NCBI GenBank assembly: GCA_027451525.1 | Contig: DAIDJF010000008.1 | Span: forward strand, 1 to 64,000 | From: Ktedonobacterales bacterium | Lineage (GTDB): Bacteria > Chloroflexota > Ktedonobacteria > Ktedonobacterales > Ktedonobacteraceae | Direction of reading: 5' to 3' | Length of the DNA: 64,000 nucleotides | Part shown: positions 52,489 to 60,528 of the stretch, in pieces | Layout of the letters: the number at the start of each line of letters is the position of its first letter | Position numbering within the stretch: position 1 is the stretch's first letter | Position numbers and translations under genes: made by a program | The notes under the pieces: generated by a model | What the model saw: the letters and a program-made list of their open reading frames with translations, nothing else | Told to the model about the DNA's origin: nothing | The model's database searches: none

Positions 52489-53349
52489 CTAGAGAGACTT
52501 CGTATAGTCATAAAAGCCTTTGCCACTCTTCTTGCCATACATGCCAGATGTGACCATGCGGCGCAGCAGTGGTGGTGGAGCATATAGTGGGTCTTTATAC
52601 TCCTCGTAGATCGCTTCGGCAGCCCAGAGCGTTGTATCTAAACCAACGTAATCCAGTAGCGTGAAGGGTCCCATGGGATAGCCGCAGCCAAGTTTCATCG
52701 CGGTATCAATATCTTCCTTCGTTGCCATGCCGTTCTCAAGCATGCGAATAGCCGCGATCAGGTAGGGAATGAGCAGGAAGTTGACAATGAAACCCGCGGT
52801 ATCCTTTGCGAGTACAGGTGTTTTGCCGAGCGAGAGGGCGAACTCGCGCACGGTGCTGATCGTCTCATCCGAGGTCGAGATGGTACGCACGATTTCTACG
52901 AGCTTCATGACGGGAGCGGGATTGAAAAAGTGTAGTCCACACACCTTATCAGGGCGTTTTGTGACTGCGCCCATTTGTGTGACACTAAGCGATGAGGTAT
53001 TACTGAGGAGAAGTGCGCCAGGTTTGACGATGCGGTCAAGAGCGGGAAAAATGCGTAGTTTCTCCTCCATGTTTTCGAGAACCGCCTCGATGACGATATC
53101 ACAATCGGCGAAATCTTCCAGATTGAGCGTGCCGTGTAAACGAGAGCGGTTTTCTTCAAGCTGGCCTTGTGTTAGTTTGCCTTTATTCGTCATCATTTCC
53201 CATGCGCTATGGATACGTGCCATACCGCGATCAAGGAACTCTTGATTGACCTCGCGTACGATGGTTTCGTAGCCAGATTGCGCGCATGTTTGTGCAATAC
53301 CTCCACCCATGAGGCCACAGCCAATCACACCAACTTTACGAATCATCAT
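52489..53349 (-). CDS. 3-hydroxybutyryl-CoA dehydrogenase family protein
   Basis: This 286-residue protein has the NAD-binding VGVIGCGLMGGGIAQTCAQS at residues 6-25 and the catalytic block GLHFFNPAPVMKLVE with His near residue 138. The C-terminal domain has GYPMGPFTLLDYVGLDTTLW. It should interconvert 3-hydroxyacyl-CoA and 3-oxoacyl-CoA. Its size matches the single-domain bacterial Hbd enzymes, not the fused FadB. ATG follows AGGAGGT. It lies 11 bp after the alpha/beta hydrolase gene and 18 bp before the aldo/keto reductase gene; whether it serves fatty acid or another acyl-CoA route is not shown. Confidence 0.9.
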   Translation of the reverse strand: MMIRKVGVIGCGLMGGGIAQTCAQSGYETIVREVNQEFLDRGMARIHSAWEMMTNKGKLTQGQLEENRSRLHGTLNLEDFADCDIVIEAVLENMEEKLRIFPALDRIVKPGALLLSNTSSLSVTQMGAVTKRPDKVCGLHFFNPAPVMKLVEIVRTISTSDETISTVREFALSLGKTPVLAKDTAGFIVNFLLIPYLIAAIRMLENGMATKEDIDTAMKLGCGYPMGPFTLLDYVGLDTTLWAAEAIYEEYKDPLYAPPPLLRRMVTSGMYGKKSGKGFYDYTKSL

Positions 53350-53360
53350 TGATATACCTC

Positions 53361-54221
53361 CTATGCAATAAATGAGCGTATTGCTTGCACTGGTCCCGGT
53401 TCAACACCGAAAATAATGGTGTAGTGGTTCAGTGTTGGGAAGTTGATGTATTTGCAGTGCGAAATATGTTGTTGCATTGCTGTGGTTGCCTCTTCCGACA
53501 ACAACTGATCCTGTTCAGAGAATAAGCCTTTTCCAGCACGTAAAACAAGGGTAGGAGCGGTAACGTGCTCCCATTGTTGCTCTGGTGCTGCCTCGCTATA
53601 ACGTTGCCCTTCTTCAAGTACTCCTTGGCGATAACATTTGGATGAGACGGAGCCATCATCATTTGGCATGATATCGTGCTGGAAGTAGAGGTCCAGGTAT
53701 GCATTCCAGGGTTGAAGGAAGGGAGCCTGTTTTAAACGATCAATGTATTCTTTGCGCGAGGGAACGGGCATTCCGAGGCGACTAATCGAGGCGGTGAGCC
53801 ATGCAGGTTGCTCTTCGGGTGTACTCCAAGGTAATGGTGCTCCGGCATCGATCAGCACTAATTTGCTGACGCGGTCGGGATGATGGGCAGCGAAATAGAG
53901 CGAAATGAGGGCACCGAGTGAGTGCCCTATCAGGATGGGACGCTCCAAGCCTAATTCATCGAGTAAAGCAAGCAGGTCTGCGGCATGGATGGGGACGCTA
54001 TAACCATCTTCGGGTTTATCGCTGTCACCGCGTCCACGCAAGTCGTAAGCGAAGACACGATGGTCTGTTGCCAGCTCGTCAGCGATAGCCTGAAAACAAA
54101 AAGCGTTGGCAGTCAAACCATGCACACAGATAACGGGTGAACCTTGTTCGCCCCATTGTATGACATGGAGTGTAACATCATCAGCGATGAGGAATTCATC
54201 GCGAACCGGGTTTTTCAACAT
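53361..54221 (-). CDS. Alpha/beta hydrolase
   Basis: This 286-residue protein has the alpha/beta-hydrolase layout: VICVHGLTANAFCF (oxyanion region), FAYDLRGRGDSDKP, and the nucleophile elbow GHSLGALISLYF with Ser near residue 99. The acid Asp is probably in the LVLIDAGAPLPW block or the LVLRAGKG turn, and the base His in LNHYTIIFG near the end. Substrate unknown. The ATG is preceded by AAGGAG and overlaps the HIT gene end by 26 bp, so translation is coupled. Confidence 0.88.
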   Translation of the reverse strand: MLKNPVRDEFLIADDVTLHVIQWGEQGSPVICVHGLTANAFCFQAIADELATDHRVFAYDLRGRGDSDKPEDGYSVPIHAADLLALLDELGLERPILIGHSLGALISLYFAAHHPDRVSKLVLIDAGAPLPWSTPEEQPAWLTASISRLGMPVPSRKEYIDRLKQAPFLQPWNAYLDLYFQHDIMPNDDGSVSSKCYRQGVLEEGQRYSEAAPEQQWEHVTAPTLVLRAGKGLFSEQDQLLSEEATTAMQQHISHCKYINFPTLNHYTIIFGVEPGPVQAIRSFIA

Positions 54222-54867
54222 TAGATACTCCTTGTTGTTGGAAGGTATGCCATTTTTCTATGGTAGAGGCAATGAGTGGTTTGCCATCTTCTCGTCGTTG
54301 TTGTGAATTGCGCCATGTTGCATAATTGTTTCGGGCCGCTACACCCGCACGGAGCGTCTCTTGCGCGACCTGTTGGTACACTGTTGGCTGGGGTGGGAAG
54401 ATATATGGCTGTTGACTGTCATGCAGGTAAAAGTAGTGGCCCTGGGTAGCGTACCATGTACGCAGGTCGTCTTGCGTTTGGACGGTAACCGCATGTAACT
54501 GGCTTGTTGGGTTGTAGCGAAGTTCTCCTAATGGGAAGCAGTGCAGGTGGGCATGAAAAACAGTTTGCCGAAATACGCCATGTTCCCAAAAAAAGGTGGG
54601 TGCGTAGTAATGCGTGAGAAAAGCCTGAACTTCCTGCTTAAGTGCTAAGAGTTCGGTATCAAGCGTGGATGGCACGGCGCCATAACAGGCAAAATGTTCT
54701 TTGGGAATGATAAGGAGATGGCCCTCTAGTAGTGGCGCATAGTCAGCGACAACACGGAAGGCGGCAGTTTCTTTGAGTACATTTGCTTGGATGGTTGTTT
54801 CCTGACAAAATGGGCAATTGGTTGGAACCGGATCCGTGTCAAAAGAAACAGCATTTCTGCTGTGCAT
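54196..54867 (-). CDS. HIT-domain protein
   Basis: This 223-residue protein starts at ATG 54867 with AAGGAG upstream; a GTG nine codons earlier has no ribosome site. NCPFCQE near residue 20 is the usual opening Cys pair of HIT proteins, EGHLLIIPKEHFACYG is the family strand-helix, and TVFHAHLHCFPLG contains the H-x-H-x-H triad that binds the nucleotide phosphate. It should hydrolyse or transfer nucleotide monophosphates from dinucleotides or similar compounds. It is the second gene of the minus-strand operon and overlaps the hydrolase gene. Confidence 0.85.
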   Translation of the reverse strand: MHSRNAVSFDTDPVPTNCPFCQETTIQANVLKETAAFRVVADYAPLLEGHLLIIPKEHFACYGAVPSTLDTELLALKQEVQAFLTHYYAPTFFWEHGVFRQTVFHAHLHCFPLGELRYNPTSQLHAVTVQTQDDLRTWYATQGHYFYLHDSQQPYIFPPQPTVYQQVAQETLRAGVAARNNYATWRNSQQRREDGKPLIASTIEKWHTFQQQGVSNVEKPGSR

Positions 54868-54972
54868 ATGCGAATAGCTCCTTACTATAGGCACCAGTCG
54901 TTATCTATGTTGCGTAAAGTGCAAAAAGATAGCGTGGGACAGGTGTATGTAACGTAAAAGAAAGATGTTTTG

Positions 54973-55449
54973 TTAGCCAGCATGGCGAAAGCCGGCCTCG
55001 TTCATGGTTAGTGGTTGACCTTCTGTGATGATACCAGCATCAATTACCTCGGCGATGACCAATGTAGAGTCACCTGCTTCTGTTGTGTTGCGTACAGCAC
55101 AGGCTACCCATGCCAGAGCGTCCTGCAATACAGGATAACGTTGCTGTTGCAGATCATAAGCGATACCAGCGAGTTTGTGAGGGTCACGCAGGGCAGATTT
55201 ACCGAGTTTTCCAGCCAGTTCGCGCTGACCGGAGCGTAAGACATTGACCGTATAGGTACCGCTCCGCAGTATCATTGGAAGTGATTTGGAAGAGTTCTCG
55301 ATGGAAAGAGCGAGAAGTGGAGGCTCAAAGGAGACTTGAGTGAGCCAGTTGGCGGTGAAGGCGTTGACTTCACCATTATCCATACATGTGACAGCATACA
55401 ATCCATAGGTGAAAAGGCGTAATGCCTGTTTTTTGACAGCAGGATCCAT
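54973..55449 (-). CDS. Flavin reductase family protein
   Basis: This 158-residue protein starts at ATG 55449 behind AGAGAGGATTG. It has the FMN-binding split-barrel pattern of flavin reductases: LFTYGLYAVTCMDNGEVNAF near the N-terminus, NWLTQVSFEPPLLALSIENS and then SGTYTVNVLRSGQRELA. It may reduce free flavin or act on a small substrate; no monooxygenase partner adjoins it. It is the first gene of the five-gene minus-strand operon, 105 bp ahead of the HIT gene, with an inverted repeat near its promoter. Confidence 0.85.
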   Translation of the reverse strand: MDPAVKKQALRLFTYGLYAVTCMDNGEVNAFTANWLTQVSFEPPLLALSIENSSKSLPMILRSGTYTVNVLRSGQRELAGKLGKSALRDPHKLAGIAYDLQQQRYPVLQDALAWVACAVRNTTEAGDSTLVIAEVIDAGIITEGQPLTMNEAGFRHAG

Positions 55450-55487
55450 CGATTCAATCCTCTCTACCAGACACAAACGAGCTATAT

Positions 55488-55508
55488 AATACGCAAACAA
55501 AGCGTATT
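55488..55508. promoter_or_regulatory. Inverted repeat upstream of the flavin reductase operon
   Basis: AATACGC-aaacaaa-GCGTATT is a perfect 7-bp inverted repeat with a 7-base spacer, 39 bp upstream of the flavin reductase start. It overlaps a TATTAT hexamer on the minus strand, so it could be an operator for the operon. The regulator is not identified. Confidence 0.4.
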
Positions 55509-55698
55509 GTGCGCAATCCCATTATAGCCTGAGAAGAAGATAGAAGCAATGAGATAGCGGGCATGAAGAAAGTGTTGCTGGCTATATGCCTGCTTGTTCC
55601 CCCAAAGATACTATAAGAAGTGCAATTGTTGGACAATATATCTTGCGTATGCGATACTCTGGCAAACGTATCTTCGGTTGCTTTTTGGAGGTTCGTCT

Positions 55699-56958
55699 AT
55701 GTCCTCAACATATCCGCCTTATGGCGGAACATCTGGTAGTGCCTGCGCACGCTGTAGGATGCCATTGCCGCCAAATGAGATATATTGCGGTAATTGTGGG
55801 TATCAGAATGTGGCGATGGCAGGCGGAAGTGCTGCACCATCGCCAGCAATACCGTCAGCTCCTTGGGGAGGGAGTGCTCCTCAAACGGCGTACGGTGGAC
55901 AATATGATAATCAAGCTTGGGGGCAAGCTCCGGTGCCCCCATTAGGGCCGCCTTCAGCGCAGAGTGGTGCATATGGATCTCCTGTGGTACCACCATTCGG
56001 GCTACCTGTGCAGGGAGCTACCCCCGGCCTATACTCTAGTCCAAACAACATGTATGGCAACGTTGCGCAACCTGGGAATGCGGCTAATTATTATGGTGTA
56101 GGAACTGGACTGCCATCACCATATGGTGCGTCGATGCCGCCAGCAATGCCTGGGGCATTTCAGCCTGGCAATTTTGCGGGTGCGCCTCCTGTGGGTAGGG
56201 CACCGTCGCCCACTGTGAAAAAAGGGCCGAATATAGGCATCGTTATTGGTATTGTGGCTCTGTTGCTTCTTGTCATAGGGGGGGGCAGTTATGTCTGGAT
56301 TGCCTTACATAGCGGTGCAAGTAACACTACACAAACATCTACATTACCGACCCCATCACCAAAGGTTGCGCCTCTCTTCTCTGATGCATTTACCAGTAAC
56401 ACGAATGGATGGGATGTACAGGGTGCAGCAGGCAAATTTACAGTCACGCTCAACAATGGTTCGCTAGCACTAGAGGATGATGACAACAAACTGCTATCGG
56501 AACCAGTACCTGGAAATCGTACATTCGGAGATTTTAAGCTCTTTGTGGATGCTACCCTCTCAAAAGGCGTGCAAAATAATGGCTATGGTATCTTTATTCG
56601 TGGTTCTTCTAATCAGAATACTGATCTAGCGACCTATTATCGTTTTGAGTTGTATGGTGATGGAACCTATGCAGTCTTTAAAGGGGTTGTTGATAGCGCA
56701 GGTAATAGCAGCGCGACAAAGCTTGTGGATTACACGCAAAGTGCTGCAATTCAAACGCAAGGCAAGGTGAACCATATTGAGATTGTCGCAAAAGGCACGA
56801 GTATGGCGTTTGTGGTGAACGGGCAGACGCTTAACACGGTCAATGATAGTAGCTATACGAGTGGCACTATCGCGCTCTTTGTTTCTAATTTACAAGGGTC
56901 GCCTCCTGGCGCGCAGGCAACCTTTATGCACTTAGCGATTTATCCGCCCCAGGCATAA
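55699..56958 (+). CDS. Zinc-ribbon, Pro-rich membrane protein with an extracellular beta domain
   Basis: This 419-residue protein starts at ATG 55699 behind GGAGG. Residues 16-33 are a zinc ribbon (CARCRMPLPPNEIYCGNCG, four Cys). A Pro/Gly/Tyr-rich low-complexity linker runs to about 170, followed by one membrane helix (IGIVIGIVALLLLVIGGGSY) and a Thr/Pro-rich stalk. The C-terminal 190 residues are a beta-sandwich of the LamG/3-keto-disaccharide hydrolase-like kind (NNGYGIFIRGSSNQNTDLAT, YRFELYGDGTYAVFKG). This design, zinc ribbon inside and beta domain outside, is common in Gram-positive-type and Chloroflexota genomes. A carbohydrate-binding or sensing role is likely but not proven. Confidence 0.75.
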   Translation: MSSTYPPYGGTSGSACARCRMPLPPNEIYCGNCGYQNVAMAGGSAAPSPAIPSAPWGGSAPQTAYGGQYDNQAWGQAPVPPLGPPSAQSGAYGSPVVPPFGLPVQGATPGLYSSPNNMYGNVAQPGNAANYYGVGTGLPSPYGASMPPAMPGAFQPGNFAGAPPVGRAPSPTVKKGPNIGIVIGIVALLLLVIGGGSYVWIALHSGASNTTQTSTLPTPSPKVAPLFSDAFTSNTNGWDVQGAAGKFTVTLNNGSLALEDDDNKLLSEPVPGNRTFGDFKLFVDATLSKGVQNNGYGIFIRGSSNQNTDLATYYRFELYGDGTYAVFKGVVDSAGNSSATKLVDYTQSAAIQTQGKVNHIEIVAKGTSMAFVVNGQTLNTVNDSSYTSGTIALFVSNLQGSPPGAQATFMHLAIYPPQA

Positions 56959-57013
56959 ATGTGCCTTGTGATGGGTGAGAAGTGCGGGAATGCAATGAGG
57001 ATATGATTGTATT

Positions 57014-57057
57014 TGCAGGCTGGCAGCATAACTACAATGTGCCAGCCTGCATTTCTT
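57014..57057. terminator. Terminator hairpin between convergent genes
   Basis: TGCAGGCTGGCA and TGCCAGCCTGCA form a perfect 12-bp stem with a 14-base loop; TTTCTT follows on the plus strand. It overlaps the stop codon of the minus-strand dehydratase gene (57056), so it is mainly the terminator of the zinc-ribbon gene. Confidence 0.8.
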
Positions 57058-58036
57058 ATTGGGCTAGAATGTGTGCATAGAGTGCGGGGTCCACGTTCGC
57101 GCCACTAACGATACAGCAGACACGTTTCCCTGCGAAACGCTCTGGCTGTGCGAACATCGCGGCAAGTGTGAGTGCTCCTGTGGGTTCGACTTTCAGATTT
57201 GTGTAGCGGAAGCAGTGCCGGACTGCCTGGATGATGAGATCATCTGGTACCTCAATAATATCAGCCATACCATGTTGAATGATTTCCCAATTTAGTTTGC
57301 CGAGACTGACTGTACGTGCCCCATCGGCAATCGTTTGCGGCTCCTGTGCATTCTGCTGGAGATGTCCACTTTTGAGTGAACGAGCAGCGTCATTGCCCAA
57401 AAGAGGTTCTGCGCCGATGATCTCGGTTTGAGCCTGAACATAGTCGCGGGCAATAATGATGCCCGAACTGAGACCACCGCCGCCAACAGGAGCAACGACG
57501 ATATCAAAGGTATCGGAACAAAAAATATCTTTGCCTAGCGTGGAGTTGCCCGCGATAACGCGATAGTCGTCATAAGCCTGAGCTTGGAAAGCATCTGGCT
57601 GCTCATGCAAAAGTTGCGCAACACGTTCAGCACGGCTCACGTGTTGTACATCAATGAGATCAACAACACCGCCATACGATTGTACGGCTTCAATTTTGAC
57701 ACGTGCGGATGTGGAAGGCATGACAACGGTACACGTTTTACCCAGCAATTGACTGGCATAAGCGATAGCCTGTCCAAAATTACCGGAGGAGGCTGTAACG
57801 ACCCGTTGGTGTGGGATACTGGACAGCAGGTTATAGGCTGCGCGAAATTTGAAACTGCCCGTGTATTGAAAGGTCTCGCTGGCAATGGTAACATCGCAGT
57901 GGAAACGTTGTGCGAGTGCCGGACAAGGGCAGGGAAGAAGTAATGTGGAACGGATAAAGCGCGGTAGGGTTTCCCAAACCGTGCTGATGTACGCTTCAGT
58001 AAGCTCTGGGGCGGTAGTATACATGAGCATAAACAT
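57056..58036 (-). CDS. Threonine/serine dehydratase family PLP enzyme
   Basis: This 326-residue protein is a fold-type II PLP enzyme. YTGSFKFRAAYN contains the cofactor Lys63, and ASSGNFGQAIAYASQLLG is the phosphate- and substrate-binding loop near residue 85. IVAPVGGGGLSSGIIIA is the Gly-rich PLP-phosphate loop. It resembles threonine ammonia-lyase and serine racemase; with no ACT domain it is a short catabolic type. The C-terminal VCCIVSGANVDP is the usual end. ATG 58036 follows CAGGAGT. It is transcribed alone and faces the zinc-ribbon gene. Confidence 0.88.
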   Translation of the reverse strand: MFMLMYTTAPELTEAYISTVWETLPRFIRSTLLLPCPCPALAQRFHCDVTIASETFQYTGSFKFRAAYNLLSSIPHQRVVTASSGNFGQAIAYASQLLGKTCTVVMPSTSARVKIEAVQSYGGVVDLIDVQHVSRAERVAQLLHEQPDAFQAQAYDDYRVIAGNSTLGKDIFCSDTFDIVVAPVGGGGLSSGIIIARDYVQAQTEIIGAEPLLGNDAARSLKSGHLQQNAQEPQTIADGARTVSLGKLNWEIIQHGMADIIEVPDDLIIQAVRHCFRYTNLKVEPTGALTLAAMFAQPERFAGKRVCCIVSGANVDPALYAHILAQ

Positions 58037-58147
58037 AGACTCCTGATTGCTTCTAGCTGTGGATTAGACCATGATCTATTCTATCACGTGGATGCAGCAA
58101 TCCTAACCCGCAGAATGTGCTGAGATAGAGATAAGGAAGCTGGTGTT

Positions 58148-58291
58148 TCAATGTGAGGTATAAAATGACAGCATTACCAGGGAGATAGCAGATCCCGGCG
58201 TGCAGACTCTAGCGTTGAAAAATGCATGACAAAGGTGACTGCCGATTAGACCCGTTGCGCCAGTGACAATCACACGTTTTGTTTCCGCCAT
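58148..58291 (-). pseudogene. Truncated NAD-dependent epimerase N-terminus
   Basis: A 47-codon frame begins with ATG 58291 behind TAGGAG and reads KRVIVTGATGLIGSHLCHAF, the start of an NAD(P)-binding epimerase (TIGR01777-like) Rossmann domain. After about 24 residues the resemblance ends and a stop follows at 58148. The start signals are intact, so this is a real gene that has lost its body, probably by deletion. It may still be made as a short peptide. Confidence 0.6.
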
Positions 58292-58318
58292 GCTCGTCTC
58301 CTATGATGATAGCTAGTC

Positions 58319-58552
58319 CTACTCAAGAGGGATAGATGTCTTTGAGTTTGTCTGGGCTAATTCTTGTTCCCGAATACCTTGAATCCACGTCAGTTCGGCT
58401 TGCCAGTTTTGTGCGATGGGCTGCATCACGCGCAGCAAATTCTGCAAATAGCTCGGGGTCTGGTACGTAGCTAGTGCATGCTTTAGACCTTCCATTTCTG
58501 TTTGAGTATGTAGCACGGTGGTTTGGCAATAATTAGCATAGTGATTGATCAA
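58319..58552 (-). other. Uncertain open frame, possible gene remnant
   Basis: This frame encodes up to 77 residues and opens with TTG or, at codon 19, ATG; neither has a ribosome site. The text MEGLKHALATYQTPSYLQNL followed by LRVMQPIAQNWQAELTWIQG is helical and protein-like. It might be the C-terminal end of a lost regulator gene (PadR is one thought) upstream of the truncated epimerase. I cannot identify it with confidence. Confidence 0.25.
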
Positions 58553-58656
58553 TAGAATAGTAAGGGTCTATGGTACAAAAACTCAGGAGCGTCGTTATCT
58601 GATATACTGTGTGTAGTCTCCATTTTCATATTGCCTGGGTGATGTGAAATAGCAAG

Positions 58657-58674
58657 CTAACAAACGTTTGTTAG
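58657..58674. promoter_or_regulatory. 18-bp perfect palindrome upstream of the hotdog gene
   Basis: CTAACAAAC-GTTTGTTAG is a perfect palindrome, 44 bp ahead of the start codon at 58719. Its form (AACAAACGTTTGTT core) is like many TetR-family operators. No regulator gene is adjacent, so the repressor may be encoded elsewhere or may have been lost with the decayed genes next door. Confidence 0.6.
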
Positions 58675-58718
58675 GCTAAAAATAAGAACTATATGAGTGT
58701 CATGAGAAGGAGAGAGAG

Positions 58719-59135
58719 ATGGCTGAACAGGAATACGTTTCGACGTTACGGGTGCGTGTGAGCGAGAAGGACGCGCATTATGGGGGAAATCTGGTTAATG
58801 GCGCGTATATGCTTTCGCTCTTTGGTGATATTGCTACTGAGTTAGCAATTCTCTGTGATGGTGATGAGGGATTACTGGTTGGTTATGAAGGTATCGAATT
58901 TCTGGCTCCACTCTACGCGGGCGACTTTGTGGAGGCAACCGGGCGTATTACTAAAATAGGGCGTACATCGCGGCGTATAGAGTTTGAGGCGCGCAAAGTA
59001 ATTACCGTGCGGCGCGATGTCAGCGATTCGGCAGCTGATGTACTTGTTGAGCCGCTGCTGATAGGAAAAGCGGTGGGAACGACCGTTGTGAAGCGTGAGC
59101 AGCAGCGCAAAGAGCATCCAGGTGAGCAATACTAG
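58719..59135 (+). CDS. Hotdog-domain protein, 3-aminobutyryl-CoA ammonia-lyase (Kal)-like
   Basis: This 138-residue protein has the single hotdog fold. LRVRVSEKDAHYGGNLVNGA near residue 10, LFGDIATELAILCDGDEGLL and EFLAPLYAGDFVEATGRI match the Kal branch, whose members eliminate ammonia from 3-aminobutyryl-CoA in lysine fermentation. The rest of that pathway (kamA, kamD, kdd, kce) is not in the window, so it may act on another 3-amino or hydroxy acyl-CoA. ATG follows AGAAGGAGAGAGAG, an unusually purine-rich site. An 18-bp palindrome lies upstream. The family call is good and the reaction likely but untested here. Confidence 0.8.
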   Translation: MAEQEYVSTLRVRVSEKDAHYGGNLVNGAYMLSLFGDIATELAILCDGDEGLLVGYEGIEFLAPLYAGDFVEATGRITKIGRTSRRIEFEARKVITVRRDVSDSAADVLVEPLLIGKAVGTTVVKREQQRKEHPGEQY

Positions 59136-59139
59136 CTCT

Positions 59140-59187
59140 AAAAAAGCTCTCTCTTATGGCGCGGTATAACCCCTTACAAGAGAGAGC
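59140..59187 (-). terminator. Rho-independent terminator of the Gfo/Idh gene on the minus strand
   Basis: GCTCTCTCTT (59146-59155) pairs perfectly with AAGAGAGAGC (59178-59187) across 22 bases. Read on the minus strand the stem is followed by six T residues (59140-59145). It lies 26 bp after the stop codon of the minus-strand oxidoreductase gene. Confidence 0.75.
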
Positions 59188-59212
59188 CTGTGTTAGCTTG
59201 GCTGAGGCAGAA

Positions 59213-60319
59213 TTATTCGCTCCAAGGATGAAGGCTGGGTTTGAGTGGTGCGGGTCTAACACATGTACTACTTAATTCGATGTGGCGACCTTCCTGTGAG
59301 GATTCGTGGATGGTCTGCATAATGTCGAGTACATGGAATGCCAATGCGCCGCTGGCACGGTGTGGAGTACCGGAACGCATGGCGTATGCCATATCAGCCA
59401 GACCGATGCCGCGTGAATTTTTTGTATAGTCATGGGTGAGAGGAATTTCGCGCCATTCCTTCTCGTGTGCTCCACGCATATAGACGGGGCCGCCAAAGGT
59501 GTTAGGATCGGGAACGCTGAGCGAGCCTTCGGTGCCATAAATTTCGATACGTGGCAGATGGTGATGCCAGACATCGAAACTGGTAATGATCGTGCCGATT
59601 GCGCCGTTGGCAAAATCCATGAGACCTGTGACGTGCGTAGGTGTGTTCACGGTAATTTTTGTGCCATATTTAGCCTGACTGGTAATGGTGCGTTCTGGGA
59701 ACGTGATGCGTGTTGCGCCAGCGATACGACGTACAGGACCCATAAGCGCGATGAGGGCGGTAAGATAATAGGGACCCATATCGAACATCGGGCCTGCACC
59801 GGGCTGATAGAAGAAATCGGGGTCTGGATGCCAACCCTCAGGTCCATGTCCAAGCATAAAGGCGGTGGCGGCCACAGGTTCACCAATATGTCCTTCATTA
59901 ATGAGTTGGATGCAGGTCTGGATACCACCGCCTAAAAATGTATCTGGCGCGCTACCGACACGAAGTTGTTTTTGCTGTGCCATCTGCAAAAATTTTTGAC
60001 CTTGCTGACGATCGAGAGCAAGCGGTTTCTCGCCATAAACAGATTTTCCAGATTCGAGAGCGGCCATGCCGATTTCTGCGTGTGCTTTGGGGATGGTGAG
60101 GTTGAGAACCACATCAATGTCGGGGTCTGCAAGCAACTCTTCGACAGAGCAGGCCTTGGGGACATTAAAACGTTGTGCCTGCGCACGCGCACGGTCCATG
60201 TCTAAGTCTGCACAGGCGACGATGTTGAGAATGTCAAAGGTGCTTGGTGCTTCCAGATAAATAGAACTAATTTGACCACAACCAATAACGCCGACGTTCA
60301 TTTTTTCGGTAGTATCCAA
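59213..60319 (-). CDS. Gfo/Idh/MocA family oxidoreductase (first of a divergent pair)
   Basis: This 368-residue protein has the NAD(P)-binding [18 protein letters not shown] at the start and the catalytic [15 protein letters not shown] block with the E-K-P motif near residue 100. The rest is the alpha/beta domain of glucose-fructose oxidoreductase-like enzymes, which oxidise or reduce sugars or inositols. The usual ATG (60301) has a poor site; TTG 60319 lies 9 bases after AAGGAG and I take it as the start. It diverges from a second enzyme of the same family across about 210 bp. Confidence 0.85.
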   Translation of the reverse strand: MDTTEKMNVGVIGCGQISSIYLEAPSTFDILNIVACADLDMDRARAQAQRFNVPKACSVEELLADPDIDVVLNLTIPKAHAEIGMAALESGKSVYGEKPLALDRQQGQKFLQMAQQKQLRVGSAPDTFLGGGIQTCIQLINEGHIGEPVAATAFMLGHGPEGWHPDPDFFYQPGAGPMFDMGPYYLTALIALMGPVRRIAGATRITFPERTITSQAKYGTKITVNTPTHVTGLMDFANGAIGTIITSFDVWHHHLPRIEIYGTEGSLSVPDPNTFGGPVYMRGAHEKEWREIPLTHDYTKNSRGIGLADMAYAMRSGTPHRASGALAFHVLDIMQTIHESSQEGRHIELSSTCVRPAPLKPSLHPWSE

Positions 60320-60528
60320 GTAGCTATTCTCCTTGCTGCTGTGGGTAAACAACGCTAGTGTGCTAGTGGGTTGCTTACGGATAGAGATATCTCTGGCATT
60401 GTAGCACATGGAAGCGGTTACGGCTATGACACAAGTGTTTGGAAAAAGGGAGCTGATGAGGTACACTGTAGAGGGCCTGTAAGAATTGCAGGTATGTATT
60501 TTACACGGAAAGAGAGTTTATCGTTCGG

